The position numbers were made by a program, and so were the translations under genes. 64,000 bases of DNA from Escherichia coli DSM 30083 = JCM 1649 = ATCC 11775 (GTDB lineage: Bacteria; Pseudomonadota; Gammaproteobacteria; Enterobacterales; Enterobacteriaceae), in contig NZ_CP033092.2 in assembly GCF_003697165.2 (NCBI RefSeq), positions 3,162,001-3,226,000 on the forward strand, read 5' to 3'. Within the stretch, counting starts at the first letter, position 1, and the number at the start of each line of letters is the position of its first letter. Below, one piece after another: positions 51,150 to 61,665 of this stretch. Below the pieces are notes generated by a model. It had not been told where the DNA came from. It searched no databases and was given only the letters and a program-made list of their open reading frames with translations.

Positions 51150-51232
51150 ACACCAGATTCCTCTCATTTAAAATCGCCCAGCCTCCAGCATCTATACTTA
51201 TCTTTTTGCTCTATTTTCTCACTGGAGGAGTC

Positions 51233-53458
51233 ATGCGGTGGATCCTGTTCATCCTCTTCTGCCTGTTGGGCGCACCTGCCCACGCGGTATCCATACCCGG
51301 CGTTACAACCACAACGACAACGGACTCAACGACTGAACCGGCCCCGGAACCGGATATCGAACAAAAAAAAGCGGCCTATGGCGCACTGGCGGATGTGCTG
51401 GATAATGACACCTCGCGTAAAGAGTTGATCGACCAGTTGCGCACCGTCGCCGCTACGCCTCCTGCGGAACCCGTACCGAAGATCGTGCCGCCGACGTTGG
51501 TTGAAGAGCAAACCGTGCTGCAAAAAGTCACCGAAGTCAGCCGCCATTATGGTGAAGCCCTTTCCGCCCGCTTCGGGCAACTTTATCGCAATATCACCGG
51601 CTCCCCGCATAAGCCGTTTAATCCACAAACCTTCAGCAATGCGCTGACCCACTTTTCAATGTTAGCGGTATTAGTGTTTGGTTTTTACTGGCTGATTCGT
51701 CTGTGCGCACTGCCGCTGTATCGCAAAATGGGCCAGTGGGCGCGGCAAAAAAATCGTGAGCGCAGTAACTGGTTGCAGCTTCCGGCGATGATCATCGGGG
51801 CGTTTATTATCGACCTGCTGTTACTGGCACTGACATTATTTGTCGGCCAGGTATTAAGCGACAACCTGAATGCGGGCAGTCGCACCATCGCTTTCCAACA
51901 AAGTTTGTTTCTCAACGCCTTTGCCCTGATTGAATTTTTCAAAGCCGTACTACGCCTGATTTTTTGCCCAAACGTGGCTGAACTGCGCCCGTTCACGATT
52001 CATGACGAGACCGCCCGTTACTGGAGTCGTCGCCTGAGCTGGTTAAGCAGCCTGATTGGCTATGGTCTGATTGTGGCTGTGCCGATTATCTCTAATCAGG
52101 TGAATGTACAGATAGGTGCGCTGGCGAACGTCATCATTATGCTGTGCATGACCGTCTGGGCGTTGTACCTGATTTTTCGTAATAAAAAAGAGATCACCCA
52201 GCATTTGCTCAACTTTGCGGAGCATTCGCTGGCCTTTTTCAGCCTGTTTATCCGCGCCTTTGCGCTGGTGTGGCACTGGCTGGCAAGCGCCTATTTTATC
52301 GTGCTGTTTTTCTTTTCGTTGTTCGATCCGGGCAACAGCCTGAAATTTATGATGGGTGCAACGGTGCGCAGCCTGGCGATTATTGGTATCGCAGCATTTG
52401 TTTCCGGTATGTTTTCCCGCTGGTTGGCGAAAACCATCACCCTCTCGCCACATACTCAGCGAAATTATCCGGAGCTGCAAAAACGGCTGAATGGCTGGCT
52501 TTCGGCGGCACTGAAAACAGCGCGTATTCTGACAGTCTGCGTGGCGGTAATGCTGCTGTTGAGCGCATGGGGATTGTTCGATTTCTGGAACTGGCTGCAA
52601 AACGGCGCGGGGCAGAAAACCGTAGATATCCTGATCCGTATCGCACTCATTCTTTTCTTCTCGGCGGTTGGCTGGACGGTGCTCGCCAGTTTGATAGAAA
52701 ACCGGCTGGCTTCGGATATTCATGGCCGCCCGCTACCCAGCGCCCGTACGCGAACCCTGCTGACGCTGTTCCGTAACGCGCTGGCGGTGATTATCAGTAC
52801 CATCACCATCATGATTGTGTTGTCGGAAATCGGCGTCAATATCGCGCCATTGCTGGCAGGTGCCGGGGCATTAGGTCTGGCTATCTCGTTTGGTTCGCAA
52901 ACGCTGGTGAAAGATATTATTACCGGAGTATTTATTCAGTTTGAAAACGGCATGAACACTGGAGATTTGGTGACTATCGGGCCGTTGACCGGCACTGTGG
53001 AACGGATGTCGATTCGCTCCGTGGGCGTGCGCCAGGATACCGGGGCGTATCACATCATTCCGTGGTCTTCGATAACCACCTTTGCTAACTTCGTCCGCGG
53101 TATTGGTTCGGTAGTGGCAAACTACGATGTTGATCGCCATGAAGATGCTGATAAAGCCAATCAGGCACTGAAAGATGCGGTAGCGGAATTAATGGAAAAC
53201 GAAGAAATTCGCGGGCTGATTATTGGTGAACCGAATTTTGCCGGGATTGTCGGCTTAAGCAATACCGCGTTTACACTGCGTGTTTCGTTCACCACGCTGC
53301 CACTCAAACAGTGGACGGTACGCTTTGCCCTCGACAGCCAGGTGAAAAAACATTTCGACCTGGCGGGCGTTCGCGCGCCAGTGCAGACTTATCAGGTGCT
53401 GCCTGCTCCGGGCGCGACCCCGGCTGAACCGTTGCCGCCGGGGGAACCAACGCTTTAA
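51233..53458 (+). CDS. ybiO: YbiO, large MscS-family mechanosensitive channel
   Basis: Mechanosensitive channel of the large MscS group, 741 residues. It has a signal peptide (1-19, ending AHA), a periplasmic N-terminal region (about 20-140), many membrane segments (about 145-530), and the MscS pore-lining helix and beta domain (about 530-620; '[21 protein letters not shown]' region). A cytosolic C-terminal domain follows. The start at 51233 lies after a GGAGGAGTC ribosome site; nine upstream in-frame residues are disfavoured. It is convergent with rlmF with a 4-nt TTAA stop overlap. Confidence 0.94.
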
Positions 53459-54381
53459 CGCTGGCGATTGACAAAACGGCGGCGCTGCTCGTCGTTCATA
53501 AAGGTCCAGGCTATAAAGCGGCTCTGCTTTTGCCCCTGGGCCATCTCTTTTTTTACCACCTTCACCGCACCTACGTCCGTCAGAGCACGATACAACGGCG
53601 GTAAGTTTTCACCACGAGATACCAGCGAGGTAAACCACATCACCTGCTTCGCGAAGCCTTTGCTCTCTTCAATCATCTTTTTGATAAAAGCGACCTCACC
53701 GCCTTCACACCACAACTCCTGTTGCTGACCACCAAAGTTCAGTGCATCGTCTTTGTTCAGCCCCAGGTTACGGCGTTTACGTTCACTACCTGCCCGTGCC
53801 GCAGCGGCGGAATCGTGGAATGGCGGGTTACACAAGGTCGCATCGTATTGCTCGTTTTTATGGATGATGCCGTTAAAAATCGCCCCACTCTCTTTTTGCC
53901 GACGCAGACGAATGGCGCGGTTAAGCCCCGGATTAGCACTGATGATCGCCTGCGCACTGCTTAACGCCTGGCTGCTGGTTTCACTACCAGTAAAACGCCA
54001 GCCATATTCATGTACGCCAATCAGCGGATAAATACAGTTCGCACCAACGCCGATATCCAGAATGCTGGCATTAGCTGGAATTGTTCCGCTTGCTTCTGCC
54101 AGTAAATCGGCAAGGTGATGAATATAATCCGCCCGACCCGGTACTGGTGGGCAGAGAAAACCGTCCGGGATATCCCAGTTCGCTACGGCGTAAAAATGGG
54201 CCAGCAACGCCTTATTGAGCGCCTTCACCGCCAGCGGATTGGCAAAGTCTACGCTTTGCTCCCCGGCGGGTGTAAGCGTGAGGAATTGCCTGAGTTCAGG
54301 ATTGACCTGACAAAGCGTGGCGAGATCGTAGCGGCTGTGATGACGGTTGCGCGGATGCAACCCCGGTTTCTGGGCGGACAT
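53455..54381 (-). CDS. rlmF: RlmF, 23S rRNA m6A1618 methyltransferase
   Basis: Methylates N6 of adenosine 1618 in 23S rRNA using SAM. The 308-residue class I methyltransferase has the SAM-binding motif '[13 protein letters not shown]' (about 106-118) and the catalytic N-P-P-F tetrad in 'LCNPPFHDS', typical of N6-adenine methylases. The start at 54379-54381 follows a good ribosome site (GGAGAATG) on the minus strand; a 30-residue upstream extension is not conserved. It is convergent with ybiO. Confidence 0.95.
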
Positions 54382-54656
54382 AGCATTCTCCTTTAAGCAG
54401 CGGCGTAAGATACCCGCATAACGCGACAGGGTAAATATCTGGCTGCGTTTATCATTTCTAAAAACCTTCACATGGCTATGGTTTATGGCAATTCACCATA
54501 AAAATCATCATCATGCATGTCATTGATTTGTCTTATTTTGTAAAAACATATCGTTCAAAAAATAAGCACATCTCTGTCAATTTTTTGCGTCATTTTCATC
54601 GCGCAGGCGACCTACACTTATCTGGCACTACCCGTTGTATTTATGAGGATGTCATT

Positions 54657-54917
54657 ATGAAAAAGTGCCTCACACTACTGATTGCCACCGTCCTGAGCGG
54701 AATCTCTCTCACGGCTTATGCCGCGCAACCGATGAGTAACCTGGACAGTGGTCAACTACGGCCCGCCGGTACCGTTTCGGCAACTGGCGCATCAAACCTA
54801 AGCGATCTGGAGGATAAACTGGCAGAAAAAGCGCGCGAACAAGGCGCGAAAGGTTATGTCATTAATTCCGCAGGCGGAAATGACCAGATGTTCGGTACTG
54901 CAATCATCTACAAATAA
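54657..54917 (+). CDS. mcbA: McbA, YhcN/BhsA-family periplasmic protein
   Basis: An 86-residue DUF1471 protein with signal peptide (1-22, ending AYA) and the family core 'GTVSATGASNLSDLEDKLAEKA' region ending 'GTAIIYK'. In K-12, McbA affects colanic acid/mucoid biofilm and is controlled by McbR; its biochemical role is unknown. The start at 54657 is the Met before the signal peptide; a longer upstream frame is not coding. It is a paralog of ybiJ, 4 kb away, with the same tail 'GTA(I/V)IYK'. Confidence 0.93.
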   Translation: MKKCLTLLIATVLSGISLTAYAAQPMSNLDSGQLRPAGTVSATGASNLSDLEDKLAEKAREQGAKGYVINSAGGNDQMFGTAIIYK

Positions 54918-55050
54918 CCCCACCAACGTAACTGCATTCGCCTCTGGATGCAGTTTTCGTCCGATTTGTAAGCAAAAAACATCAAATATGAACGCAATGT
55001 AAATAAATGTATTTCTTTTTCGCGCAATGGGTGATAGAAAATCGCGCCAA

Positions 55051-55079
55051 GTGATAATACTTATCAAAATTATTATCAC
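55051..55079 (+). promoter_or_regulatory. Fur box upstream of fiu
   Basis: GTGATAATACTTATCAAAATTATTATCAC contains overlapping GATAAT-type hexamers in inverted array, a good match to the Fur operator pattern (GATAATGATAATCATTATC). It lies about 103-131 nt before fiu. Confidence 0.85.
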
Positions 55080-55181
55080 TTGCACGGACGCTATCACGGG
55101 ATTAACAGTGGCATCGCATCCGCAGAGATGCTTTCTCGTGACAGTGAAAATTTCACCATATAAGAAAAAGTCACCTGCAAA

Positions 55182-57464
55182 ATGGAAAACAATCGCAATT
55201 TCCCTGCCAGACAATTTCATTCGCTCACGTTCTTTGCCGGTCTTTGTATTGGTATTACGCCTGTGGCGCAGGCACTCGCTGCCGAAGGGCAAGCTAACGC
55301 GGATGACACGCTGGTTGTCGAAGCATCAACGCCTTCGCTTTATGCGCCACAACAATCTGCCGATCCGAAATTCTCGCGTCCGGTAGCGGATACTACCCGC
55401 ACGATGACGGTGATTTCTGAACAAGTGATTAAAGATCAGGGTGCAACCAACCTTACCGACGCGCTCAAAAACGTCCCCGGCGTGGGTGCGTTTTTTGCGG
55501 GTGAGAACGGTAACTCCACCACTGGCGACGCCATTTATATGCGCGGTGCCGATACCTCTAACAGTATTTATATCGATGGCATTCGCGATATCGGCAGCGT
55601 CTCGCGCGACACCTTCAATACCGAGCAGGTCGAAGTAATTAAAGGGCCGTCCGGCACCGACTACGGGCGCAGCGCGCCGACAGGCTCGATCAATATGATC
55701 AGCAAACAGCCGCGCAATGATTCCGGCATTGACGCCTCCGCCAGTATTGGCAGCGCCTGGTTCCGCCGCGGCACGCTGGACGTCAATCAGGTCATTGGTG
55801 ATACCACTGCGGTGCGCCTGAATGTAATGGGCGAAAAAACGCACGATGCCGGACGCGACAAAGTCAAAAATGAGCGTTACGGCGTCGCCCCTTCTGTCGC
55901 TTTTGGCCTTGGTACAGCGAATCGTTTGTATCTTAATTATCTGCATGTCACCCAACACAACACGCCAGACGGCGGCATTCCGACCATCGGTTTACCGGGT
56001 TATTCTGCCCCATCTGCGGGAACAGCGGCCCTGAATCATTCCGGAAAAGTTGATACTCATAACTTTTACGGCACGGATTCCGATTACGACGATTCGACCA
56101 CCGACACCGCTACCATGCGTTTTGAGCACGACATCAACGATAACACCACCATTCGCAACACTACGCGTTGGTCGCGCGTAAAGCAGGATTACCTGATGAC
56201 GGCGATTATGGGTGGAGCGTCGAATATTACCCAGCCCACCAGCGATGTGAATAGCTGGACGTGGTCACGTACGGCGAATACCAAAGATGTGAGTAACAAA
56301 ATTCTCACCAACCAGACCAACCTGACCTCGACGTTCTATACCGGCGCTATCGGTCATGATGTCAGTACCGGCGTGGAATTTACCCGCGAAACACAGACTA
56401 ACTATGGCGTTAATCCGGTGACGTTACCGGCGGTAAATATTTATCATCCTGACAGCAGCATTCATCCCGGTGGCCTGACGCGCAACGGCGCAAACGCCAA
56501 TGGTCAGACGGATACCTTCGCAATTTATGCCTTCGATACGCTGCAAATCACCCGTGATTTTGAGCTGAACGGTGGGATCCGTCTGGATAATTATCATACT
56601 GAATATGACAGTGCCACCGCCTGCGGCGGCAGCGGGCGCGGTGCCATCACCTGCCCTGCTGGCGTGGCAAAAGGTTCTCCGGTCACCACCGTCGACACCG
56701 CCAAGTCGGGCAATCTGGTGAACTGGAAAGCCGGGGCGCTGTATCACCTGACGGAAAACGGCAATATCTATATTAACTATGCCGTTTCCCAGCAGCCGCC
56801 GGGCGGCAACAACTTCGCCCTTGCGCAGTCTGGCAGCGGTAACAGTGCCAACCGCACCGATTTTAAACCGCAAAAAGCCAACACCAGCGAGATTGGCACC
56901 AAATGGCAGGTTCTGGATAAACGCCTGCTACTTACCGCCGCGCTGTTCCGTACTGATATTGAAAATGAAGTTGAGCAAAATGATGACGGGACTTATTCGC
57001 AATATGGTAAGAAACGTGTCGAAGGCTACGAGATATCCGTGGCCGGGAATATCACTCCCGCGTGGCAGATGATTGGCGGCTATACCCAGCAAAAAGCAAC
57101 TATCAAAAACGGCAAAGATGTTGCCCAGGATGGTTCCTCATCGCTGCCGTATACCCCGGAACACGCCTTCACCTTATGGAGCCAGTATCAGGCAACCGAT
57201 GATATTTCTGTTGGTGCGGGCGCACGGTATATCGGCAGTATGCATAAAGGTTCAGACGGCGCGGTGGGGACGCCAGCATTTACCGAAGGTTATTGGGTCG
57301 CCGACGCCAAACTGGGGTATCGGGTTAATCGCAATCTCGACTTCCAGCTAAACGTCTACAACCTGTTTGATACCGATTACGTCGCCTCAATCAATAAGAG
57401 CGGCTACCGTTATCACCCGGGCGAGCCAAGAACCTTCTTGCTCACAGCCAATATGCATTTCTGA
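55182..57464 (+). CDS. fiu: Fiu, TonB-dependent catecholate siderophore receptor
   Basis: Outer-membrane importer of ferric monomeric catecholates (dihydroxybenzoylserine, dihydroxybenzoate) and entry route for catechol-cephalosporins. The 760-residue precursor has a signal peptide (about 1-31). A TonB-box-like segment 'DDTLVVEA' follows near residue 40, then the plug domain (about 65-180, 'IYMRGADTSNSIYIDG') and a 22-strand barrel ending '...LTANMHF' with terminal Phe. A Fur box lies upstream. No frameshift or missing section is seen, so iron uptake by this route should be intact. Confidence 0.96.
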   Translation: MENNRNFPARQFHSLTFFAGLCIGITPVAQALAAEGQANADDTLVVEASTPSLYAPQQSADPKFSRPVADTTRTMTVISEQVIKDQGATNLTDALKNVPGVGAFFAGENGNSTTGDAIYMRGADTSNSIYIDGIRDIGSVSRDTFNTEQVEVIKGPSGTDYGRSAPTGSINMISKQPRNDSGIDASASIGSAWFRRGTLDVNQVIGDTTAVRLNVMGEKTHDAGRDKVKNERYGVAPSVAFGLGTANRLYLNYLHVTQHNTPDGGIPTIGLPGYSAPSAGTAALNHSGKVDTHNFYGTDSDYDDSTTDTATMRFEHDINDNTTIRNTTRWSRVKQDYLMTAIMGGASNITQPTSDVNSWTWSRTANTKDVSNKILTNQTNLTSTFYTGAIGHDVSTGVEFTRETQTNYGVNPVTLPAVNIYHPDSSIHPGGLTRNGANANGQTDTFAIYAFDTLQITRDFELNGGIRLDNYHTEYDSATACGGSGRGAITCPAGVAKGSPVTTVDTAKSGNLVNWKAGALYHLTENGNIYINYAVSQQPPGGNNFALAQSGSGNSANRTDFKPQKANTSEIGTKWQVLDKRLLLTAALFRTDIENEVEQNDDGTYSQYGKKRVEGYEISVAGNITPAWQMIGGYTQQKATIKNGKDVAQDGSSSLPYTPEHAFTLWSQYQATDDISVGAGARYIGSMHKGSDGAVGTPAFTEGYWVADAKLGYRVNRNLDFQLNVYNLFDTDYVASINKSGYRYHPGEPRTFLLTANMHF

Positions 57465-57470
57465 TTCAGA

Positions 57471-57664
57471 TGTGGGGCGCAAGGCTCACTAATGTTGATG
57501 GCGAGAGCAGGACTGCCTGATGCGCTGCGCTTATCAGGCCTACAAGGTTGTGCAATACACTGAATTCACATCATTTGGTAGGCCGGATAAGGCGTTCACG
57601 CCGCATCCGGCACCTGAGCACCATTGCCTGCTGTTAAAAATCGGTGTGGGGCGCAGGCCCCACT
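57471..57664. repeat. REP pair bounded by 20-bp direct repeats between fiu and ybiX
   Basis: Two REP dyads, GCCTGATGCGCTGCGCTTATCAGGC (57515-57539) and CCGGATAAGGCGTTCACGCCGCATCCGG (57583-57610), lie between near-identical segments TGTGGGGCGCAAGGCTCACT (57471-57490) and TGTGGGGCGCAGGCCCCACT (57645-57664), which agree at 17 of 20 positions. This looks like a BIME placed inside, or accompanied by, a duplicated target. Confidence 0.75.
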
Positions 57665-57668
57665 TTTT
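57646..57668 (+). terminator. Terminator hairpin just before ybiX
   Basis: Perfect 7-bp stem GTGGGGC / GCCCCAC (57646-57652 with 57657-57663) with a 4-nt loop and TTTTT tail. It ends 11 nt before the ybiX ATG, so it would end most fiu transcripts or attenuate ybiX, and it could mask the ybiX leader. Confidence 0.7.
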
Positions 57669-57679
57669 GGAGAACTTGT

Positions 57680-58357
57680 ATGATGTACCACATTCCCGGC
57701 GTGTTATCGCCACAGGACGTCGCCCGTTTTCGCGAACAACTGGAACAAGCCGAATGGGTGGATGGGCGCGTCACCACCGGCGCACAAGGTGCGCAAGTTA
57801 AGAACAATCAACAAGTAGACACCCGCAGCGCCCTGTACGCCGCCCTGCAAAATGAGGTGCTGAACGCGGTTAACCAACATGCTTTGTTCTTTGCCGCGGC
57901 CTTGCCGCGTACCCTTTCCACGCCGCTGTTTAATCGCTATCAGAACAATGAAACCTATGGTTTTCATGTGGATGGCGCAGTACGCAGCCATCCACAAAAC
58001 GGCTGGATGCGCACTGACCTTTCTGCCACGCTGTTTTTAAGCGATCCAGAAAGCTACGACGGCGGCGAACTGGTCGTTAATGACACCTTCGGGCAACATC
58101 GGGTAAAACTCCCGGCAGGCGATCTGGTGTTGTATCCCTCCAGCAGCCTGCATTGCGTGACACCCGTAACCCGCGGCGTGCGAGTGGCATCATTTATGTG
58201 GATCCAGTCGATGATCCGTGATGATAAAAAGCGCGCCATGCTGTTTGAACTGGACAACAATATTCAGTCGCTGAAAAGCCGCTACGGCGAAAGTGAAGAG
58301 ATCCTGTCACTGCTCAATCTTTATCATAATCTGCTGCGGGAATGGTCGGAGATCTGA
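57680..58357 (+). CDS. ybiX: YbiX, PiuC-family Fe(II)/2-oxoglutarate dioxygenase
   Basis: A 225-residue PKHD-type hydroxylase. The metal triad is visible as H-x-D in 'YGFHVDGAV' and the distal His in 'SSLHCVTPV', with the 2-oxoglutarate-binding Arg in '[11 protein letters not shown]'. The family (PiuC) occurs beside TonB-dependent siderophore receptors, here fiu, suggesting action on iron uptake or siderophore use; its substrate is unknown. The start at 57680 follows TTTTTGGAGAAC, a ribosome site next to a terminator-like hairpin. ATGATG offers two adjacent starts. Confidence 0.93.
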   Translation: MMYHIPGVLSPQDVARFREQLEQAEWVDGRVTTGAQGAQVKNNQQVDTRSALYAALQNEVLNAVNQHALFFAAALPRTLSTPLFNRYQNNETYGFHVDGAVRSHPQNGWMRTDLSATLFLSDPESYDGGELVVNDTFGQHRVKLPAGDLVLYPSSSLHCVTPVTRGVRVASFMWIQSMIRDDKKRAMLFELDNNIQSLKSRYGESEEILSLLNLYHNLLREWSEI

Positions 58358-58430
58358 CGCTTGAACTGCCCGAGTTCGTCCCTATATTAGCTACACTTAA
58401 CTGTACAAGTATTGATATGGGGAGGACGAT

Positions 58431-58697
58431 ATGGCATCCGGTTGGGCTAATGATGACGCCGTCAACGAACAGATCAACAGTACAATTGAAGATGCGATTG
58501 CCCGCGCTCGGGGTGAAATTCCGCGTGGCGAAAGCCTGTATGAATGTGAAGAGTGCGGTGCCCCTATCCCGCAGGCCCGTCGGGAAGCCATTCCTGGCGT
58601 GCGCTTATGCATTCATTGCCAACAGGAGAAAGATTTACAAAAACCAGCTTATACAGGATATAATCGCAGAGGTTCGAAAGACAGCCAGTTACGTTAA
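58431..58697 (+). CDS. ybiI: YbiI, DksA/TraR-type zinc-finger protein
   Basis: An 88-residue protein with the C4 zinc finger C-x2-C-x17-C-x2-C (C39-E-E-C42 and C60-I-H-C63, 'YECEECGAPI' and 'LCIHCQQ') typical of the DksA/TraR family. It is much shorter than DksA and lacks the long coiled-coil with the Asp-Asp tip. TraR-like proteins can bind the RNA polymerase secondary channel; for YbiI this is inference only. It is 73 nt after ybiX, preceded by GGGGAGGACGAT. Confidence 0.88.
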   Translation: MASGWANDDAVNEQINSTIEDAIARARGEIPRGESLYECEECGAPIPQARREAIPGVRLCIHCQQEKDLQKPAYTGYNRRGSKDSQLR

Positions 58698-58961
58698 CTG
58701 CAACTGACGGGATGTTTAGTGAGTGTAATTTGTATTTTGCGTGGCATTCCGTGCCTTTAACGCTGCCGTGAGCACCACGCGGTACAAAACGGATTCATAA
58801 ATACAACAAATAAATGGTTTATCAGTATGTTAGATATCAATCAATTTATTTGAACAAGGCGGTCAATTCTCTTCGATTTTATCTCTCGTAAAAAAACGTG
58901 ATACTCATCACATCGACGAAACAACGTCACTTATACAAAAATCACCTGCGAGAGATTAATT

Positions 58962-59222
58962 ATGAAAACTATCAATACTGTTGTTGCTGCTATGGCTCTT
59001 TCAACTCTGTCATTTGGCGTGTTCGCGGCGGAACCGGTAACGGCATCCCAGGCACAGAACATGAATAAAATCGGCGTGGTTTCTGCCGATGGCGCATCCA
59101 CCCTCGATGCCCTGGAAGCGAAACTGGCTGAGAAAGCCGCGGCGGCCGGTGCCAGTGGATACAGCATCACTTCTGCCACCAACAACAATAAATTAAGCGG
59201 TACTGCGGTAATTTATAAGTAA
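58962..59222 (+). CDS. ybiJ: YbiJ, YhcN/BhsA-family periplasmic protein
   Basis: An 86-residue DUF1471 protein with a signal peptide (1-22, ending FAA) and the family pattern 'IGVVSADGASTLDALEAKLAEKA' region ending 'GTAVIYK'. It is a paralog of mcbA at 54.7 kb. Members respond to envelope, acid, or oxidative stress, but no mechanism is known. It stands after a 264-nt A+T-rich gap from ybiI in which I see no gene, and before a REP pair. Confidence 0.92.
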   Translation: MKTINTVVAAMALSTLSFGVFAAEPVTASQAQNMNKIGVVSADGASTLDALEAKLAEKAAAAGASGYSITSATNNNKLSGTAVIYK

Positions 59223-59225
59223 TTC

Positions 59226-59302
59226 GTAGGACGGATAAGGCGTTTACGCCGCATCCGGCAACAGATGCCTGATGCGACGCTACCGCGTCTTATCAGACCT
59301 AC
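59226..59302. repeat. REP pair (BIME) after ybiJ
   Basis: REP 1 GTAGGACGGATAAGGCGTTTACGCCGCATCCGGCA (59226-59260) and inverted REP 2 GCCTGATGCGACGC...TCTTATCAGACCTAC (59267-59302). A third, partial copy follows near 59325-59345. Confidence 0.9.
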
Positions 59303-59422
59303 AAAATCCGAACCGTTGGCTGGATCAGGCGTTTACGCTACGTTCAGCACAAGTATTTCCCTGTCTGTTTGCCGACAGACGCATATGCTCTAACCCTCAT
59401 TGATCCTATGTTACCCTTGTTT

Positions 59423-59449
59423 GCCCGTCCGCCACTGGACGGGCTTTTT

Positions 59450-59451
<2 letters not shown>
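59423..59451 (+). terminator. Terminator between ybiJ and hcxB
   Basis: Perfect 8-bp stem GCCCGTCC / GGACGGGC (59423-59430 with 59437-59444) with a 6-nt loop and a seven-T run reading plus, between convergent ybiJ and hcxB; it touches the hcxB stop. Confidence 0.85.
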
Positions 59452-61638
<2,187 letters not shown>

Positions 61639-61665
61639 TTACGACTCCTTACCTGACTCACATCA

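Noticed and set aside
52043..52723. Antisense open frame opposite ybiO
   Set aside because: Low-complexity, Gln/His-rich translation typical of the reverse strand of a membrane-protein gene.
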